From: MGIIb-O1 sp002457595
Lineage (GTDB): Archaea; Thermoplasmatota; Poseidoniia; Poseidoniales; Thalassarchaeaceae
Length of the DNA: 64,000 bases
Direction of reading: 5' to 3'
Assembly: GCA_045568115.1 (NCBI GenBank)
Contig: JBJLBO010000001.1
Location: 372,001-436,000 of the forward strand
In this document: positions 35,184 through 45,070 of the stretch, piece after piece
How positions within the stretch are numbered: position 1 is the stretch's first letter
How the letters are laid out: every line of letters begins with the position of its first letter
The notes under the pieces: generated by a model
Databases searched by the model: none
Told to the model about the DNA's origin: nothing
The model's input: the letters and a program-made list of their open reading frames with translations, nothing else
Translations under genes and position numbers: made by a program

Positions 35184-36137
35184 TTAACCCTTCAATCCAG
35201 ATATCATCGCATCACAAAGAGCATTAAGGTCATAATCAGCCTTCCAATGCCAATCTGATTGGGCCATGGAATCATCAATTGAATCCGGCCATGAATCAGC
35301 ATATTCTTGCCGGAGGTCTGGTTTGAAGTCACAAGTGAAGTTCGGCACTCGTGCTGCCACAGCATCAGCTAGTTCACCTGCTGTGAATGAAACTCCTGAG
35401 ATATTGTAACCCCCTCTAGCACTTCCAATGGAATCGATAGGTGCATCCATCAGAGAAATTGTGGCCCGAATTGCATCATCCATGTACATCATTGGTAATC
35501 TTGTTTCTGCTTTGACGAAGCAGTCGTAATGTCCCCTTTTCAAAGCAGCGTGAAAAATTTCCACGGCATAATCGGTAGTACCTCCTCCTGCAGGTGACCT
35601 GTAAGATATTAGTCCAGGATATCGAATTCCTCGAACATCGACACCGTATTGCTTCCAGTAATTCATTGCTAATCTCTCTCCAGTGACTTTTGTTTTCCCG
35701 TAAATTGTGGTTGGATTGAGAGAACACACTTGCGGTGCATGCTTAGGTGCATCTGGTCCGAATACGGCAATTGATGATGGTGCATAGACGCGTAATCGAT
35801 ATTTTCTAGCGGCTTCAAGTACAGTAATTGTGCCTCCTACATTGATTCGTTCACATAATTCTGGTTTCTTCTCACCAGTAGCCGAAAGTATTGCTGCTAG
35901 ATGGTAAACTGTACCTATTTCTTCTTCTCGAACAATATTGTCGAATCCATTTGCGTCAATTACACTCAGATGTCTGTATGGCCCTCCTGTGACACATGGA
36001 TGGTCAGGAAGATCTCGAACATCACTGGCTACAACAGCATCTTTTCCATGTTGCAAGCGCAGAGCCTCAACCAACTCTGTCCCTATTTGTCCAAGGGCCC
36101 CGGTAACCAATATTCGGTTACCAGATGCTCCCGCCAT
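35184..36137 (-). CDS. tdh: SDR-type L-threonine 3-dehydrogenase / NAD-dependent epimerase family
   Basis: 317 residues. N-terminal Rossmann motif TGALGQIGTELVEAL, catalytic YGKTK (TTIYGKTKVTGE), and RYPGLISYRS typical of the SDR-type threonine dehydrogenases. The C-terminal pattern PDSIDDSMAQSDW is also that of the subfamily. It oxidises threonine to 2-amino-3-ketobutyrate with NAD. I favour threonine dehydrogenase over UDP-sugar epimerase because of those motifs. Its stop is only two bases from the converging thermosome stop. Confidence 0.82.
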   Translation of the reverse strand: MAGASGNRILVTGALGQIGTELVEALRLQHGKDAVVASDVRDLPDHPCVTGGPYRHLSVIDANGFDNIVREEEIGTVYHLAAILSATGEKKPELCERINVGGTITVLEAARKYRLRVYAPSSIAVFGPDAPKHAPQVCSLNPTTIYGKTKVTGERLAMNYWKQYGVDVRGIRYPGLISYRSPAGGGTTDYAVEIFHAALKRGHYDCFVKAETRLPMMYMDDAIRATISLMDAPIDSIGSARGGYNISGVSFTAGELADAVAARVPNFTCDFKPDLRQEYADSWPDSIDDSMAQSDWHWKADYDLNALCDAMISGLKG

Positions 36138-36247
36138 AACCGATAGCGGAGGTCAGGCGATTCATGAACTTGTGATACAACCGCCTTCACCTTATTCGGG
36201 CGAATGTTGATATGCGAGACACGTTGGCTTCAAACCCCGTTGATTGC

Positions 36248-37894
36248 ATGAAGTATGTCATAGTCACGGGTGGCGTCCTCTCTGGACTTGGAAAAGGAAT
36301 AACTGCTTCGAGTATCGGCGTTTTGCTGAAATCCGCTGGACTGCGCCTCAGTTCAGTAAAGATTGACCCATACCTAAATTCAGATGCTGGGACAATGTCT
36401 CCCTTCGAACATGGGGAAGTATTCGTTCTCGATGATGGCGGCGAGGTCGATCTTGACCTTGGTAACTACGAACGTTTTCTAGATTTGGCCCTAACTCGTG
36501 AAAATAATATCACTACAGGTAAGGTATATGCCAATGTCATCGAGAAGGAGCGAAGAGGTGATTATCTTGGTAAGACCGTTCAAGTCGTACCTCACATTAC
36601 TAATGAAATTCAAGAATGGATTGAGCGTGTTGCGCATGTCTCAGCAGATGGTTCGGGTCAAACTCCCGATGCCTGTGTGATTGAGTTGGGCGGAACTGTT
36701 GGTGACATTGAGAGTGCACCATTTATCGAAGCTCTAAGGCAATTCCAATTCAGAGTTGGACAAAAGAATGTTTGCTTCGTTCATGTTAGTCTAGTTCCAG
36801 TAATGGGGCCAGTCGGTGAACAGAAGACAAAACCAACCCAACATACAGTCAAGGAATTGCGTGGACTGGGAATTATTCCTGACATTCTAGTATGTCGTTC
36901 TGAGAATCCACTTGAGGAGGAGACTAGAGCTAAATTGGCCGCCTTCTGTCATGTAGGGAAGGATGCAGTAGTATCTGCCCATGACGTGTCGAACCTCTAC
37001 CAAATTCCAATTTCTCTATACCATCAATCAGTTCTGTCAAAGGTTGCAAACCACCTTGGATTTGAAGTGCCGGATTCGCTACCGATGCTCGATGATTGGA
37101 AAGAAATGGCAGACAAAGTAGATACTCTTACAAAAGATGTTCACATTGCTATGGTGGGTAAATATACAGGCCTTTCAGACTCATATCTTTCAGTTATCAA
37201 AGCCTTGCAGCACAGCGCTTTTGCAGTAGATCGCAAACTAGTCATCGATTGGATTGAATCAACAGATCTGGACCCTATTGAGAAAACTGAGAAGCATGAT
37301 GAGGCTTGGACTCTATTGAAGTCAGCTGATGGTATTCTAGTTCCTGGTGGCTTTGGTGTTAGAGGAGTAGAAGGTAAGATTGCTGCTGCAAACTATGCTC
37401 GTATCAATAATGTCCCATACCTTGGAGTTTGTCTTGGATTACAGATTGCAACAATTGAGTTCTGTCGCAATGTCCTCGGATTAGAGGGTGCTAATTCGAC
37501 AGAGTTTGATGAGGACACCCCTAATCCTGCAGTCGTATTCATGCCTGAAATTTCGAAAACTCACATGGGAGGAACCATGCGTTTGGGAACGAAACCAACA
37601 CCCTTCCTTGTTGATGACTGTAAGATCCGCCGCCTCTATGGTGGTGCTGACCATGTTGATGAGCGTCATCGTCACCGCTACGAAGTCAATCCAGAATTGA
37701 TTGAGCAAATCGAGGCTGCAGGTCTAGTGTATGTTGGAAAAGATGAGACTGGGCAGCGTTGTGAAATTATGGAATTACAAGACCATCCGTACTTTGTTGG
37801 AACTCAATACCATCCCGAGTTCAAATCAAGACCAAACCGACCCAGCCCTCCATTCCTAGGACTTTTGAAGGCTGCAGTTGGTCAAGAAATTTGA
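36248..37894 (+). CDS. pyrG: CTP synthase
   Basis: 548 residues from ATG 36248. The N-terminal synthase domain starts MKYVIVTGGVLSGLGKGI (P-loop) and has DPYLNSDAGTMSP. The C-terminal glutaminase domain has PGGFGVRG, the nucleophile in GVCLGLQ, and His/Glu in YHPEFKSRP. It makes CTP from UTP using glutamine. The frame extends 12 codons upstream, but the family begins at MKYV/I. The stop overlaps the frame of the small membrane protein downstream. Confidence 0.97.
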   Translation: MKYVIVTGGVLSGLGKGITASSIGVLLKSAGLRLSSVKIDPYLNSDAGTMSPFEHGEVFVLDDGGEVDLDLGNYERFLDLALTRENNITTGKVYANVIEKERRGDYLGKTVQVVPHITNEIQEWIERVAHVSADGSGQTPDACVIELGGTVGDIESAPFIEALRQFQFRVGQKNVCFVHVSLVPVMGPVGEQKTKPTQHTVKELRGLGIIPDILVCRSENPLEEETRAKLAAFCHVGKDAVVSAHDVSNLYQIPISLYHQSVLSKVANHLGFEVPDSLPMLDDWKEMADKVDTLTKDVHIAMVGKYTGLSDSYLSVIKALQHSAFAVDRKLVIDWIESTDLDPIEKTEKHDEAWTLLKSADGILVPGGFGVRGVEGKIAAANYARINNVPYLGVCLGLQIATIEFCRNVLGLEGANSTEFDEDTPNPAVVFMPEISKTHMGGTMRLGTKPTPFLVDDCKIRRLYGGADHVDERHRHRYEVNPELIEQIEAAGLVYVGKDETGQRCEIMELQDHPYFVGTQYHPEFKSRPNRPSPPFLGLLKAAVGQEI

Positions 37895-37916
37895 TTCTCA
37901 TAAATCAGGTGAGATT

Positions 37917-38186
37917 GTGTACGACCAAATCACAACTCTTGCTAACAATGAAATTGTAGCCTACATTGGAATGATGTTAATTCTCAGTGCGTTTTTTTTA
38001 GAAACTCGTGATCTACTAAATAGCAAAGAGTGGCCATATCTTATCCTGATGGCCCTAGGTTCAGGACTTCTTGCTGTACGAGCATACCTAATTGACGAAT
38101 GGGCTTTTTTTATTCTGGAAATTGCTTGGTTTGCTGCAGCAATTCTAGGTTTATGGTCAATCAGAATGAGTTTTAGAAAAGAATGA
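37917..38186 (+). CDS. Small three-helix membrane protein (CBU_0592-like architecture)
   Basis: 89 residues from a GTG at 37917; an ORF start inside the pyrG end is also possible. Three hydrophobic segments (about 12-30, 42-60 and 66-85) are linked by short loops, with WAFFILEIAWFAAAILGLW at the end. This pattern resembles the CBU_0592 family of small membrane proteins, from memory. It sits 22 bases after pyrG and may be co-transcribed. No function known. Confidence 0.6.
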   Translation: MYDQITTLANNEIVAYIGMMLILSAFFLETRDLLNSKEWPYLILMALGSGLLAVRAYLIDEWAFFILEIAWFAAAILGLWSIRMSFRKE

Positions 38187-38193
38187 AGTTAAA

Positions 38194-38646
38194 TTATTTC
38201 TTCATTATTAGGGCTGCGATCAGGAATCCCAAGAAAGATAGTTCTAGTGGCTCGTGTACCCATGGCTGTTGCATGAACTCAAACCAAGATGTAGAATAGT
38301 ATGGTTGGATATCATTAAAATCGTTTAATCTCACTAGTAAATTAAGTCCACTCAGAGCCATCAAATATACACCAGACGGAATCTTTAGAGCGGTTGGTAG
38401 GAATCCCGTAATATGTGCGCCTGAAATTGCTAAAATTGATATTATTGTCACCGAGAATATTATTGAATAAATTATCCACTTAAATTCGGCCCCCATGTCT
38501 ATCTGCCATTGTAATTCCATCAGAGAAATAACCACAACAGGCAATACTAGTACTAGAGCAGTGGTTCCAACAATCATACTAGTTGCGGAGTTACTTTCAT
38601 TCGGCATTTGAGAACCAGGATTAGACATGTTTCCTTCCATCATCAA
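38194..38646 (-). CDS. Membrane protein, unknown function
   Basis: 150 residues (in-frame ATGs at 38646, 38643, 38640 and 38628). A polar N-terminal 22 residues precede four hydrophobic segments, at about 24-43, 56-78, 84-102 and 131-148. There is no catalytic motif. It converges on the previous gene, with seven bases between stops. The ABC gene cluster starts divergently 92 bases away. Confidence 0.65.
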   Translation of the reverse strand: MMMEGNMSNPGSQMPNESNSATSMIVGTTALVLVLPVVVISLMELQWQIDMGAEFKWIIYSIIFSVTIISILAISGAHITGFLPTALKIPSGVYLMALSGLNLLVRLNDFNDIQPYYSTSWFEFMQQPWVHEPLELSFLGFLIAALIMKK

Positions 38647-38738
38647 TTATTCATACTGAATATGTCTCTTGAAGTTTGACCAAGCATTGCTAATCAAATG
38701 ACTAGAATAGATATTAAACAAAGTCTAGTCGGACGGCT

Positions 38739-39440
38739 GTGCTTTCTGTCAGGAATCTCCACAAAGGCTTCGGCTCAGGTCGAAGGCGACTCGAGGTTCT
38801 CAAGGGAATCGACCTTGAGATAGAATCCGGAGAGTTAGTAGCGCTGATGGGCCCCTCTGGATGCGGTAAGTCAACTCTACTCAATATCATAGGAGGTCTT
38901 CTGGAGGCTGACTCTGGATTTATTTCCCTCTCGAATTTCAAATATGGAACCGATCCCCCTAGCAAGGTAGTAGATGTCAGAAGAAATGGAGTAGGTTGGA
39001 TCTTTCAGGACTATCATCTGATAGACAGGCTCTCCGCTCTAGACAATGTCATCTTTGCATTAGAGCTCTCTGGGGTGTCAGCATCAGAGGCCGAGACACA
39101 AGCCAAAGAGGCCTTGAGCAAGGTTGGTCTTGAAGATAGAATGAATTTCATCCCAGACCAACTTTCAGGTGGTCAGAGGCAGAGGGTTGCCATAGCAAGG
39201 GCAATCTCGGGATCAAGGCCAATTATTCTAGCAGACGAGCCTACGGGTAATCTAGATGTGAAGAGTGCAGAAGGAATATTGGACTTGTTCAAGGAACTCT
39301 GTGAGGATTACGGAATCTCCGTACTCATGGTTACTCATGACCCAAACCTAGCCTCCAAAGCAGATAGGATGCTTCTCTTGAAGGATGGAGTCACTGCTGC
39401 TTCAGACATACGCTCTGCATGGGGAGTCGGGGGTGACTAG
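38739..39440 (+). CDS. ABC transporter ATP-binding protein, LolD/MacB type
   Basis: 233 residues from a GTG start. Walker A GPSGCGKST at 38-46, Q-loop IFQDYHL, signature LSGGQRQR, Walker B ILADEPTGNLD and the H-loop MVTHD. The GNLD and PTGNLD forms are typical of the MacB/LolD subclass, whose permeases move lipids, lipoproteins or toxins, or transmit force. It is the first gene of a three-gene unit; its stop overlaps the GTG of the permease frame. Arg codons are mostly AGG/AGA, different from flanking genes. Confidence 0.93.
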   Translation: MLSVRNLHKGFGSGRRRLEVLKGIDLEIESGELVALMGPSGCGKSTLLNIIGGLLEADSGFISLSNFKYGTDPPSKVVDVRRNGVGWIFQDYHLIDRLSALDNVIFALELSGVSASEAETQAKEALSKVGLEDRMNFIPDQLSGGQRQRVAIARAISGSRPIILADEPTGNLDVKSAEGILDLFKELCEDYGISVLMVTHDPNLASKADRMLLLKDGVTAASDIRSAWGVGGD

Positions 39441-39442
39441 TG

Positions 39443-42400
39443 ATGAATGGGTATTACGAAGAAGAGCACAGACCATCTCAGGCAATGACCGTTCTCGGGT
39501 CTTTGAAGACCTGTGTGGTAAAGTCAGGAGATTGGGGTGGCAGGGCATCAAGGTCAGAGTTCTGGCACTTCTTATGGATAAACATCCTCTTATCGTGGGC
39601 ATTCATCTTAGTCTGCATTCCCTACTGGATTTTTGTTGCCACCCTAGAATCAATTGTGGATATACAACTACTTAGCACCATCATTTTTCAACCTCTGTCA
39701 TATCTTCCTTATTTGGTTAGTTTATTCTGGTATTTAGCCTTGACAACCGCCGCAATACGTCGTTTACATGATACTGACAGAAGTGGTTGGTGGCTTCTTC
39801 TTCCTATCATCGGCATCATCCCAATATTCATCAATTTCATCTATGGACTACTCTTTTTCATCTTTTTATTACTAATGATGTTCATCTTTTTACTCCTAGA
39901 GGGAGATAATAGGAGAAACAGATTTGGTTCCGTTCCAGACAACAATCCTCCTAATGCCTCGATAAAGGAAATTATATTCTCATTCCCAGATAACATGGTT
40001 ATGTCCGCCAAGAGTGCTTGGAAGGGAAGAGAAAGGGTTCTCGCTGTGTTTGCAGGAGTCTTCCTAGCATCCCTAGTTATTACCACAGTATTGGCATATT
40101 CCGCTGGACTCAGTGGGGCATTCCTGCAATTTTCACTGCAGGAGGAGGTTTTCGACGGAAAAGTCGACTTCGCCGACGACCCTGGTTCCGAAGCAGAGGG
40201 TCGAACCAACGACTCAGCTATGTGGGAGTCTGTTTGTACTGAGTTGGTCCAAATGGAGGAGATATCCGATTGTGGCTTGGTGTATGGAAGGCAAGGTGTC
40301 AGAGTCAACGGTTTCTTCGATGAGGGGTTCTTTGTTCCCCAACCACTCAACGTCGTAGAAGTTTCCAGTAGTACTGGGGATTGGAGCAATGTTAGTTGGG
40401 AATATCCAGAAGCCTTCGACTCAGGACCTCCAATCAATGACAAGAGACCTATAAGGTTCTACGGAGATGGTATTTGGGACGGAGATTTGGGCGAGCGCCA
40501 TGCAAATAGGGTGATTTATGGAAGTTGGCCATCTTCGTCAGAAGATGCAGAAGCTAACCGTTCGATTGTCCTACCTTCTAAGATTGCAGGAAAGGCAGGA
40601 GTAGGAGTTAATGACACCATAGACTCCCTTACCTTCTCTTACACATATGGCCACCTCGGGTACGAAAGTATCGCTCAAGGATTCAGCGATTGCCCCGGTG
40701 AAGAGTACTTCAATCAAGAATCGGGATACTTGTTCTGTCAAGTCAACATGACGGTTACCAATCTGAAAGTAGCCGCTGTGTATCAGGAAGGCGGTGCTGG
40801 AAATCCGACGTTACTGTTCAATCCATTAATGGTAACAGATGCTGTTCTGAACGAGACTCAAAAGCTAACTCTGATGGATAATGATCACGCGTACCTAGGA
40901 ATAGCTGTGGACAGAAATGAATTACCAGCCTCCTCTACTAGTGCTGCTACAAAATGGTTAGATGGGTTGAAGGAAGACGTCGAGGGCGTCAACTACACAA
41001 TTGGCAATGACATTATGGTGGAGTATAACGATCTGATTTCTGGAACTATTACTTTCCTCAATATCTTCCTCGGAATAATCAATGTATTCGATTACATTTT
41101 GATGATTCCAATTGTGGTCCTCTCATTTTCAGTACTGATTTATGGCCTGATTCTTTCATTGGAACAGCGCAGAAGGGAAATCTCAATTCATAGAGTGTTA
41201 GGGGGGACTGAGTCAACTCTTAGTTCCATGATAATGAGAGAACTCTCTGTAATCAGCATAATTGGTTGGTTTGCTGGCTATCTTATTGCATTGGCCTCCG
41301 TACCAATAGTACTCGATGCAGTAGGTTTCATGGCATTCGAGAAGAGTGACTTCAGTGTAGAACCAAAGCTAAGTGGCTTGGTTACAATGGGGATTTTCGT
41401 TGTCACAGTTGGATTGACCCTAATATTTGGAAGATCACGAACTAATGAATTCCTTAGTATAGAGATAGACGAGGGTGTCAGAAGGGTGGCAAGGAAAAAG
41501 AAGTCAAGGTTCTGGCTCCATTCGATAGTTTTCTTCATAGGCGCTCTCTCATTCATCGAGAGTTGGATTCAGAGCAATGGTGGGTTCGGACCATGGGGTT
41601 CTGGTGGAATTATCTCAAACTTCATTCTTAATGCACTTCTGCTTCTTTTCGGTCCTTTCTTCCTTTGGATTGGAGGCGCTCTCGTGCTCGGAAGAATAGG
41701 CGCGGCTGGCCCGAGGATATTCACCTACCTGTTTGGGTGGAGTCCAGCTTTATCGGACATTAAGAGAGGACTGAAGGGTTCAGGCTCTAGCGAGTCTGTC
41801 AACAGACTCGCAATAATCCTCCTACTGACACTCTCCATCGTTACATTGGCTGCCGTTCAGGGATATACGGGTACCCTTGTTGATGAGAGGACAACTTCGG
41901 CTCAGACCGGCGCGGATCTTCAAGTGCAATTCGAAGAGCCGGTAACCGAACAACAGGCAATGGACGAAGTAATGCTAGCGATTCAAAGAGCCGGTATTTC
42001 TGAGATTTCCGACATAGATTACATGACATCAGTGGGTGATATTTTCACAAATCAGAAAGGGGAGGGGTCATTAGTAAGAACATGGATACTCTTCGATGGT
42101 CATCAGAATACACTCCAGTGGGACGAGCAGACAATCCCCGGTGATGACATAGACGCAGTATCTTTGGATTGGGCATCTTCTGGATTCACAGCAGGTTCAT
42201 CCGCTAAGAGTCAATTTGATATTTCTAGTTCAGATGTCGGTACAAATGTCACAATTGAGTACACTGCTTATGGGTTCGGAGGATTTGATAGCGAAATGAA
42301 CCCAATTATCACTGCGACAATTACAGAGACACAGATTACCTACATGGGTGGACATAAATGGGTTCCAGGACTCTTGTCTTCAGAAGCCGAGCAGGCCATA

Positions 42401-43060
42401 GTGATTGGTGAATTATCTTACAGACAATTAGTAGGTGATTCGACTGTCGACTCCTATTCTTCAAACCGCTGGTTCTTCGAGCTTTGTGATCAGACAGAGA
42501 AAGACTGCAAGAACGCGTTGAAGACTCTGGGCGTGGAGGTTTCAAACGGCAATGGAGTCGCCTCAACCAGTAACTGGGGGGATAATCACGAGAGCAATGA
42601 GAGAACAGGTGGACTGATTTTCGGTACACCCGGACTCCTCAGCCTCCAGTTCGTAGTCGCCTCACTAGCTTCTATCGCTTCCGCATTCGTATTCCTGTCT
42701 CTGGTTCTTTCTCAAAGGAAGAGAGAATTAGCAATTCTGCAGGCAATAGGGGCTAGTCCTACTCAGGTTCTGAGACTAGTTCTGTTTGAGATAATGTCGA
42801 TACTGCTAGTCAGTATGGCTTTGGGAGTCCTACTGGGTCTAGCTATATCTGAGTCATTCAATGGATTCTTTGGAATATTCGGATACATCTTCCAGATTTT
42901 CTTAGGCCAAAGCGCTCCAATTGACAGGGACTTAGTTTGGCCATGGCTCGAGCTAATAATAGTGAATGCATCAGTTCTTGTCGCCGTTGTTCTAGCCCTC
43001 CTGTATACCACCAGGAGGGCTCTGAATGCAGATCTCGCTGTGGTACTGAAGGGTGAGTGA
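39443..43060 (+). CDS. FtsX/MacB-type permease with N-terminal DUF805 domain
   Basis: 1205 residues, about twice a usual FtsX permease. Residues about 15-155 are a DUF805 membrane domain: GGRASRSEFWHF start, RRLHDTDRSGWW and a GDNRRNRFGSVP end. A MacB-type periplasmic domain follows, with TM near 190-210, then three TM helices with EQRRREISIHRVLG near 575. A second set of soluble domain and TM helices ends the chain, with RKRELAILQAIGAS near 1100 and a last helix near 1175. The permease is thus two FtsX modules in one chain plus DUF805. GTG at 39440 or ATG at 39443 are both possible. It is framed by two ATPase genes. Confidence 0.88.
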   Translation: MNGYYEEEHRPSQAMTVLGSLKTCVVKSGDWGGRASRSEFWHFLWINILLSWAFILVCIPYWIFVATLESIVDIQLLSTIIFQPLSYLPYLVSLFWYLALTTAAIRRLHDTDRSGWWLLLPIIGIIPIFINFIYGLLFFIFLLLMMFIFLLLEGDNRRNRFGSVPDNNPPNASIKEIIFSFPDNMVMSAKSAWKGRERVLAVFAGVFLASLVITTVLAYSAGLSGAFLQFSLQEEVFDGKVDFADDPGSEAEGRTNDSAMWESVCTELVQMEEISDCGLVYGRQGVRVNGFFDEGFFVPQPLNVVEVSSSTGDWSNVSWEYPEAFDSGPPINDKRPIRFYGDGIWDGDLGERHANRVIYGSWPSSSEDAEANRSIVLPSKIAGKAGVGVNDTIDSLTFSYTYGHLGYESIAQGFSDCPGEEYFNQESGYLFCQVNMTVTNLKVAAVYQEGGAGNPTLLFNPLMVTDAVLNETQKLTLMDNDHAYLGIAVDRNELPASSTSAATKWLDGLKEDVEGVNYTIGNDIMVEYNDLISGTITFLNIFLGIINVFDYILMIPIVVLSFSVLIYGLILSLEQRRREISIHRVLGGTESTLSSMIMRELSVISIIGWFAGYLIALASVPIVLDAVGFMAFEKSDFSVEPKLSGLVTMGIFVVTVGLTLIFGRSRTNEFLSIEIDEGVRRVARKKKSRFWLHSIVFFIGALSFIESWIQSNGGFGPWGSGGIISNFILNALLLLFGPFFLWIGGALVLGRIGAAGPRIFTYLFGWSPALSDIKRGLKGSGSSESVNRLAIILLLTLSIVTLAAVQGYTGTLVDERTTSAQTGADLQVQFEEPVTEQQAMDEVMLAIQRAGISEISDIDYMTSVGDIFTNQKGEGSLVRTWILFDGHQNTLQWDEQTIPGDDIDAVSLDWASSGFTAGSSAKSQFDISSSDVGTNVTIEYTAYGFGGFDSEMNPIITATITETQITYMGGHKWVPGLLSSEAEQAIVIGELSYRQLVGDSTVDSYSSNRWFFELCDQTEKDCKNALKTLGVEVSNGNGVASTSNWGDNHESNERTGGLIFGTPGLLSLQFVVASLASIASAFVFLSLVLSQRKRELAILQAIGASPTQVLRLVLFEIMSILLVSMALGVLLGLAISESFNGFFGIFGYIFQIFLGQSAPIDRDLVWPWLELIIVNASVLVAVVLALLYTTRRALNADLAVVLKGE

Positions 43061-43064
43061 AATC

Positions 43065-44060
43065 ATGGATGATAACAACATTATTCTTCAGGCCAAGAAC
43101 ATGTATCACATCTATGAGAGCCTAAGCCTCGAGGGTAACGTTGTGGCTTTGCGAGGATTAAACGTGACCATTAAGGAAGGAGAGGCTGTAGCCGTAATCG
43201 GCCCTTCGGGGTCAGGAAAATCGACACTACTGAAGTGCCTTGGAGGCCTGATGAAGCCATCCTCCGGTTCAGTTTCTCTTGGTGGAAAAGAGATGATCCG
43301 TATGACTGGTAGTGAATTGGTCAAATTGAGACAAGAGACAGTGTCATTCATTTTCCAAGACTCAAATCTTCTTCCAGAACTAAATGCACTGGACAACGTT
43401 GCCCAGCCTCTTAGACATCAGGGAGTTATGCCCGGGCCTGCTAGGAGCAAGGCAATGGAACTTCTCGATAGATTAGGCATGGGCGATAGGTGGATGGGTG
43501 TACCTGAGGAACTTTCTGGAGGGGAGCAGCAGAGGGTTGCAATAGCAAGGGCTTTGATTACCAAACCAAAATTAATTCTCGCTGACGAACCAACTGGTGC
43601 CCTAGATCCTATTACCAGCAGGGAAGTACTAGAATTATTCGAGAGGCTTCATGAGGAGGAAGATGTAGCCTTCTTGCTAGTTACTCACAATAGAGATGTT
43701 GCATACTTCTGTGAGAGGTCATTGGAACTACGTGATGGACGATTTGTGGCACAACATGGTACTGATTTCGATCTATCTGATCTATCAGAGAGTAGAGAGT
43801 TAATCATTGATGAGACTGGAACAATAACCCTCCCGCCTGATTTGTTACTCAAACTTGGAGGTCCTGGACGATTCGATGTTCCAGATGTAGATAGAGACAC
43901 TCTACAATTAGAGAGGGTGGAAGATGACAAAATAGAGGTCTCATCTCAAACCAAAAGAATCCTATCTTCTTCTTGTCCCGCTTGTAATCATGATTACGGC
44001 GAATCGGCTGAGCAGCTTTGTCCAGAATGCGGCTCAAGCAGGCCAATGGTTCAGGCTTGA
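43065..44060 (+). CDS. ABC transporter ATP-binding protein with AbrB-like and zinc-ribbon tail
   Basis: 331 residues from ATG 43065 (a GTG at 43053 overlaps the permease stop). Residues 1-230 are a complete LolD-type ATPase: Walker A GPSGSGKST 46-54, signature LSGGEQQR 150-157, Walker B ILADEPTGALD 171-181, H-loop 208. Residues about 245-270 (IDETGTITLPPDLLLKLG) look like a SpoVT/AbrB swapped-hairpin. Residues 304-322 hold C304/C307 and C319/C322, a zinc ribbon. Neither extension is standard for this family. With the first ATPase it probably makes a heterodimer serving the two-module permease. It ends in the last codons of the converging Taw1 gene. Confidence 0.9.
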   Translation: MDDNNIILQAKNMYHIYESLSLEGNVVALRGLNVTIKEGEAVAVIGPSGSGKSTLLKCLGGLMKPSSGSVSLGGKEMIRMTGSELVKLRQETVSFIFQDSNLLPELNALDNVAQPLRHQGVMPGPARSKAMELLDRLGMGDRWMGVPEELSGGEQQRVAIARALITKPKLILADEPTGALDPITSREVLELFERLHEEEDVAFLLVTHNRDVAYFCERSLELRDGRFVAQHGTDFDLSDLSESRELIIDETGTITLPPDLLLKLGGPGRFDVPDVDRDTLQLERVEDDKIEVSSQTKRILSSSCPACNHDYGESAEQLCPECGSSRPMVQA

Positions 44061-45070
44061 GGAAGCACGAGATTTTGTGGCTTTGCAATACCTAGGTCTT
44101 TGGGAAAGTCCCGAACCTTTTCAGGCAGAACTACTGGAATCATTTCTTTTCCGATTAGAGCAACTCTGCTTTCACTTCTTTCAGATAGAACTTCGCGTCC
44201 TACAAGTGGCGCTAGATTGTGGCTGAATTCCATGACCTCATTATGACTTGGCATATTCTCTATTGTGTGGTTAGAACGTGAATTGCCAACATACACGTAT
44301 CCTTTTGCTTCGATGAAGTTTGGATCTGCAATATTGTCCAACCTCGCGTAGTCCTTGAAATGACCCAATGATTCACCCTTAATCAGAGTGTGACGGCAGA
44401 CCGTGCGTGTGTCAAGGCTAGGTAGAATTGCTAGAGTTTCTTCTAATTTCTCAAATGCAGCAGTATCAAACTTAGGTTTGCATAATCGATTGAAAATTTC
44501 CTTGTTAGGAGCATCTACACTAACATACAACTGAGTAGGAAGCGGGTCGAGTTGTTCAATCACTTTTGGCAGAGAACCATTGGTGACTAGGAAGGTAGAG
44601 ACACCATGCTGGTGGCAGACTTCAAGAAATTCTCCAAGTCGAGAGTATAGTGTAGGTTCACCATTCAGAGATATAGCAACATGCTTTGGGTTTTGAGCAT
44701 CCAACCATTTCTCACGGTCAGCCTTTGGATTTCCTCCATAGCCGGTAATTAGACGACGATGAGCACGAACCGATTCAAGAAATAATTCGTATGGGTCATC
44801 GTCAATCTTGGTTAATGTGTCAGAATGTGGCTCTCTCCAGCAATATGTACAAGCGAGGTTACAGGTATCGACATTTGGTGCCATTTGCATACAGCCATGA
44901 CTCTCAATACCGTAGAATGTGCCTTTGTAACATGAACGATTTGCAATCAAACTCTGCTTGGTCCAGTGGCAAACTTTGACACCACCATGCTCACCAACTA
45001 AGTGATATTTTTGCTTTGCTAATCGGGCAGCAATTGCAGGCTCAATCTTGGTTATTGGTGCGCTCTGCAT
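44051..45070 (-). CDS. taw1: tRNA 4-demethylwyosine synthase Taw1 (TYW1)
   Basis: 339 residues, radical SAM, without the flavodoxin domain of eukaryotic TYW1, as in archaea. C70/C74/C77 (CNLACTYCWRE) bind the radical-SAM cluster; C34, C47 and C60 are likely ligands of the second [4Fe-4S] cluster. ISLNGEPTLY and SVDAPNKEIFN are family motifs. It builds the tricyclic base at G37 of tRNA-Phe from pyruvate. Its 3' end overlaps the zinc-ribbon ATPase stop by ten bases, on the opposite strand. Confidence 0.95.
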   Translation of the reverse strand: MQSAPITKIEPAIAARLAKQKYHLVGEHGGVKVCHWTKQSLIANRSCYKGTFYGIESHGCMQMAPNVDTCNLACTYCWREPHSDTLTKIDDDPYELFLESVRAHRRLITGYGGNPKADREKWLDAQNPKHVAISLNGEPTLYSRLGEFLEVCHQHGVSTFLVTNGSLPKVIEQLDPLPTQLYVSVDAPNKEIFNRLCKPKFDTAAFEKLEETLAILPSLDTRTVCRHTLIKGESLGHFKDYARLDNIADPNFIEAKGYVYVGNSRSNHTIENMPSHNEVMEFSHNLAPLVGREVLSERSESRVALIGKEMIPVVLPEKVRDFPKDLGIAKPQNLVLPQA

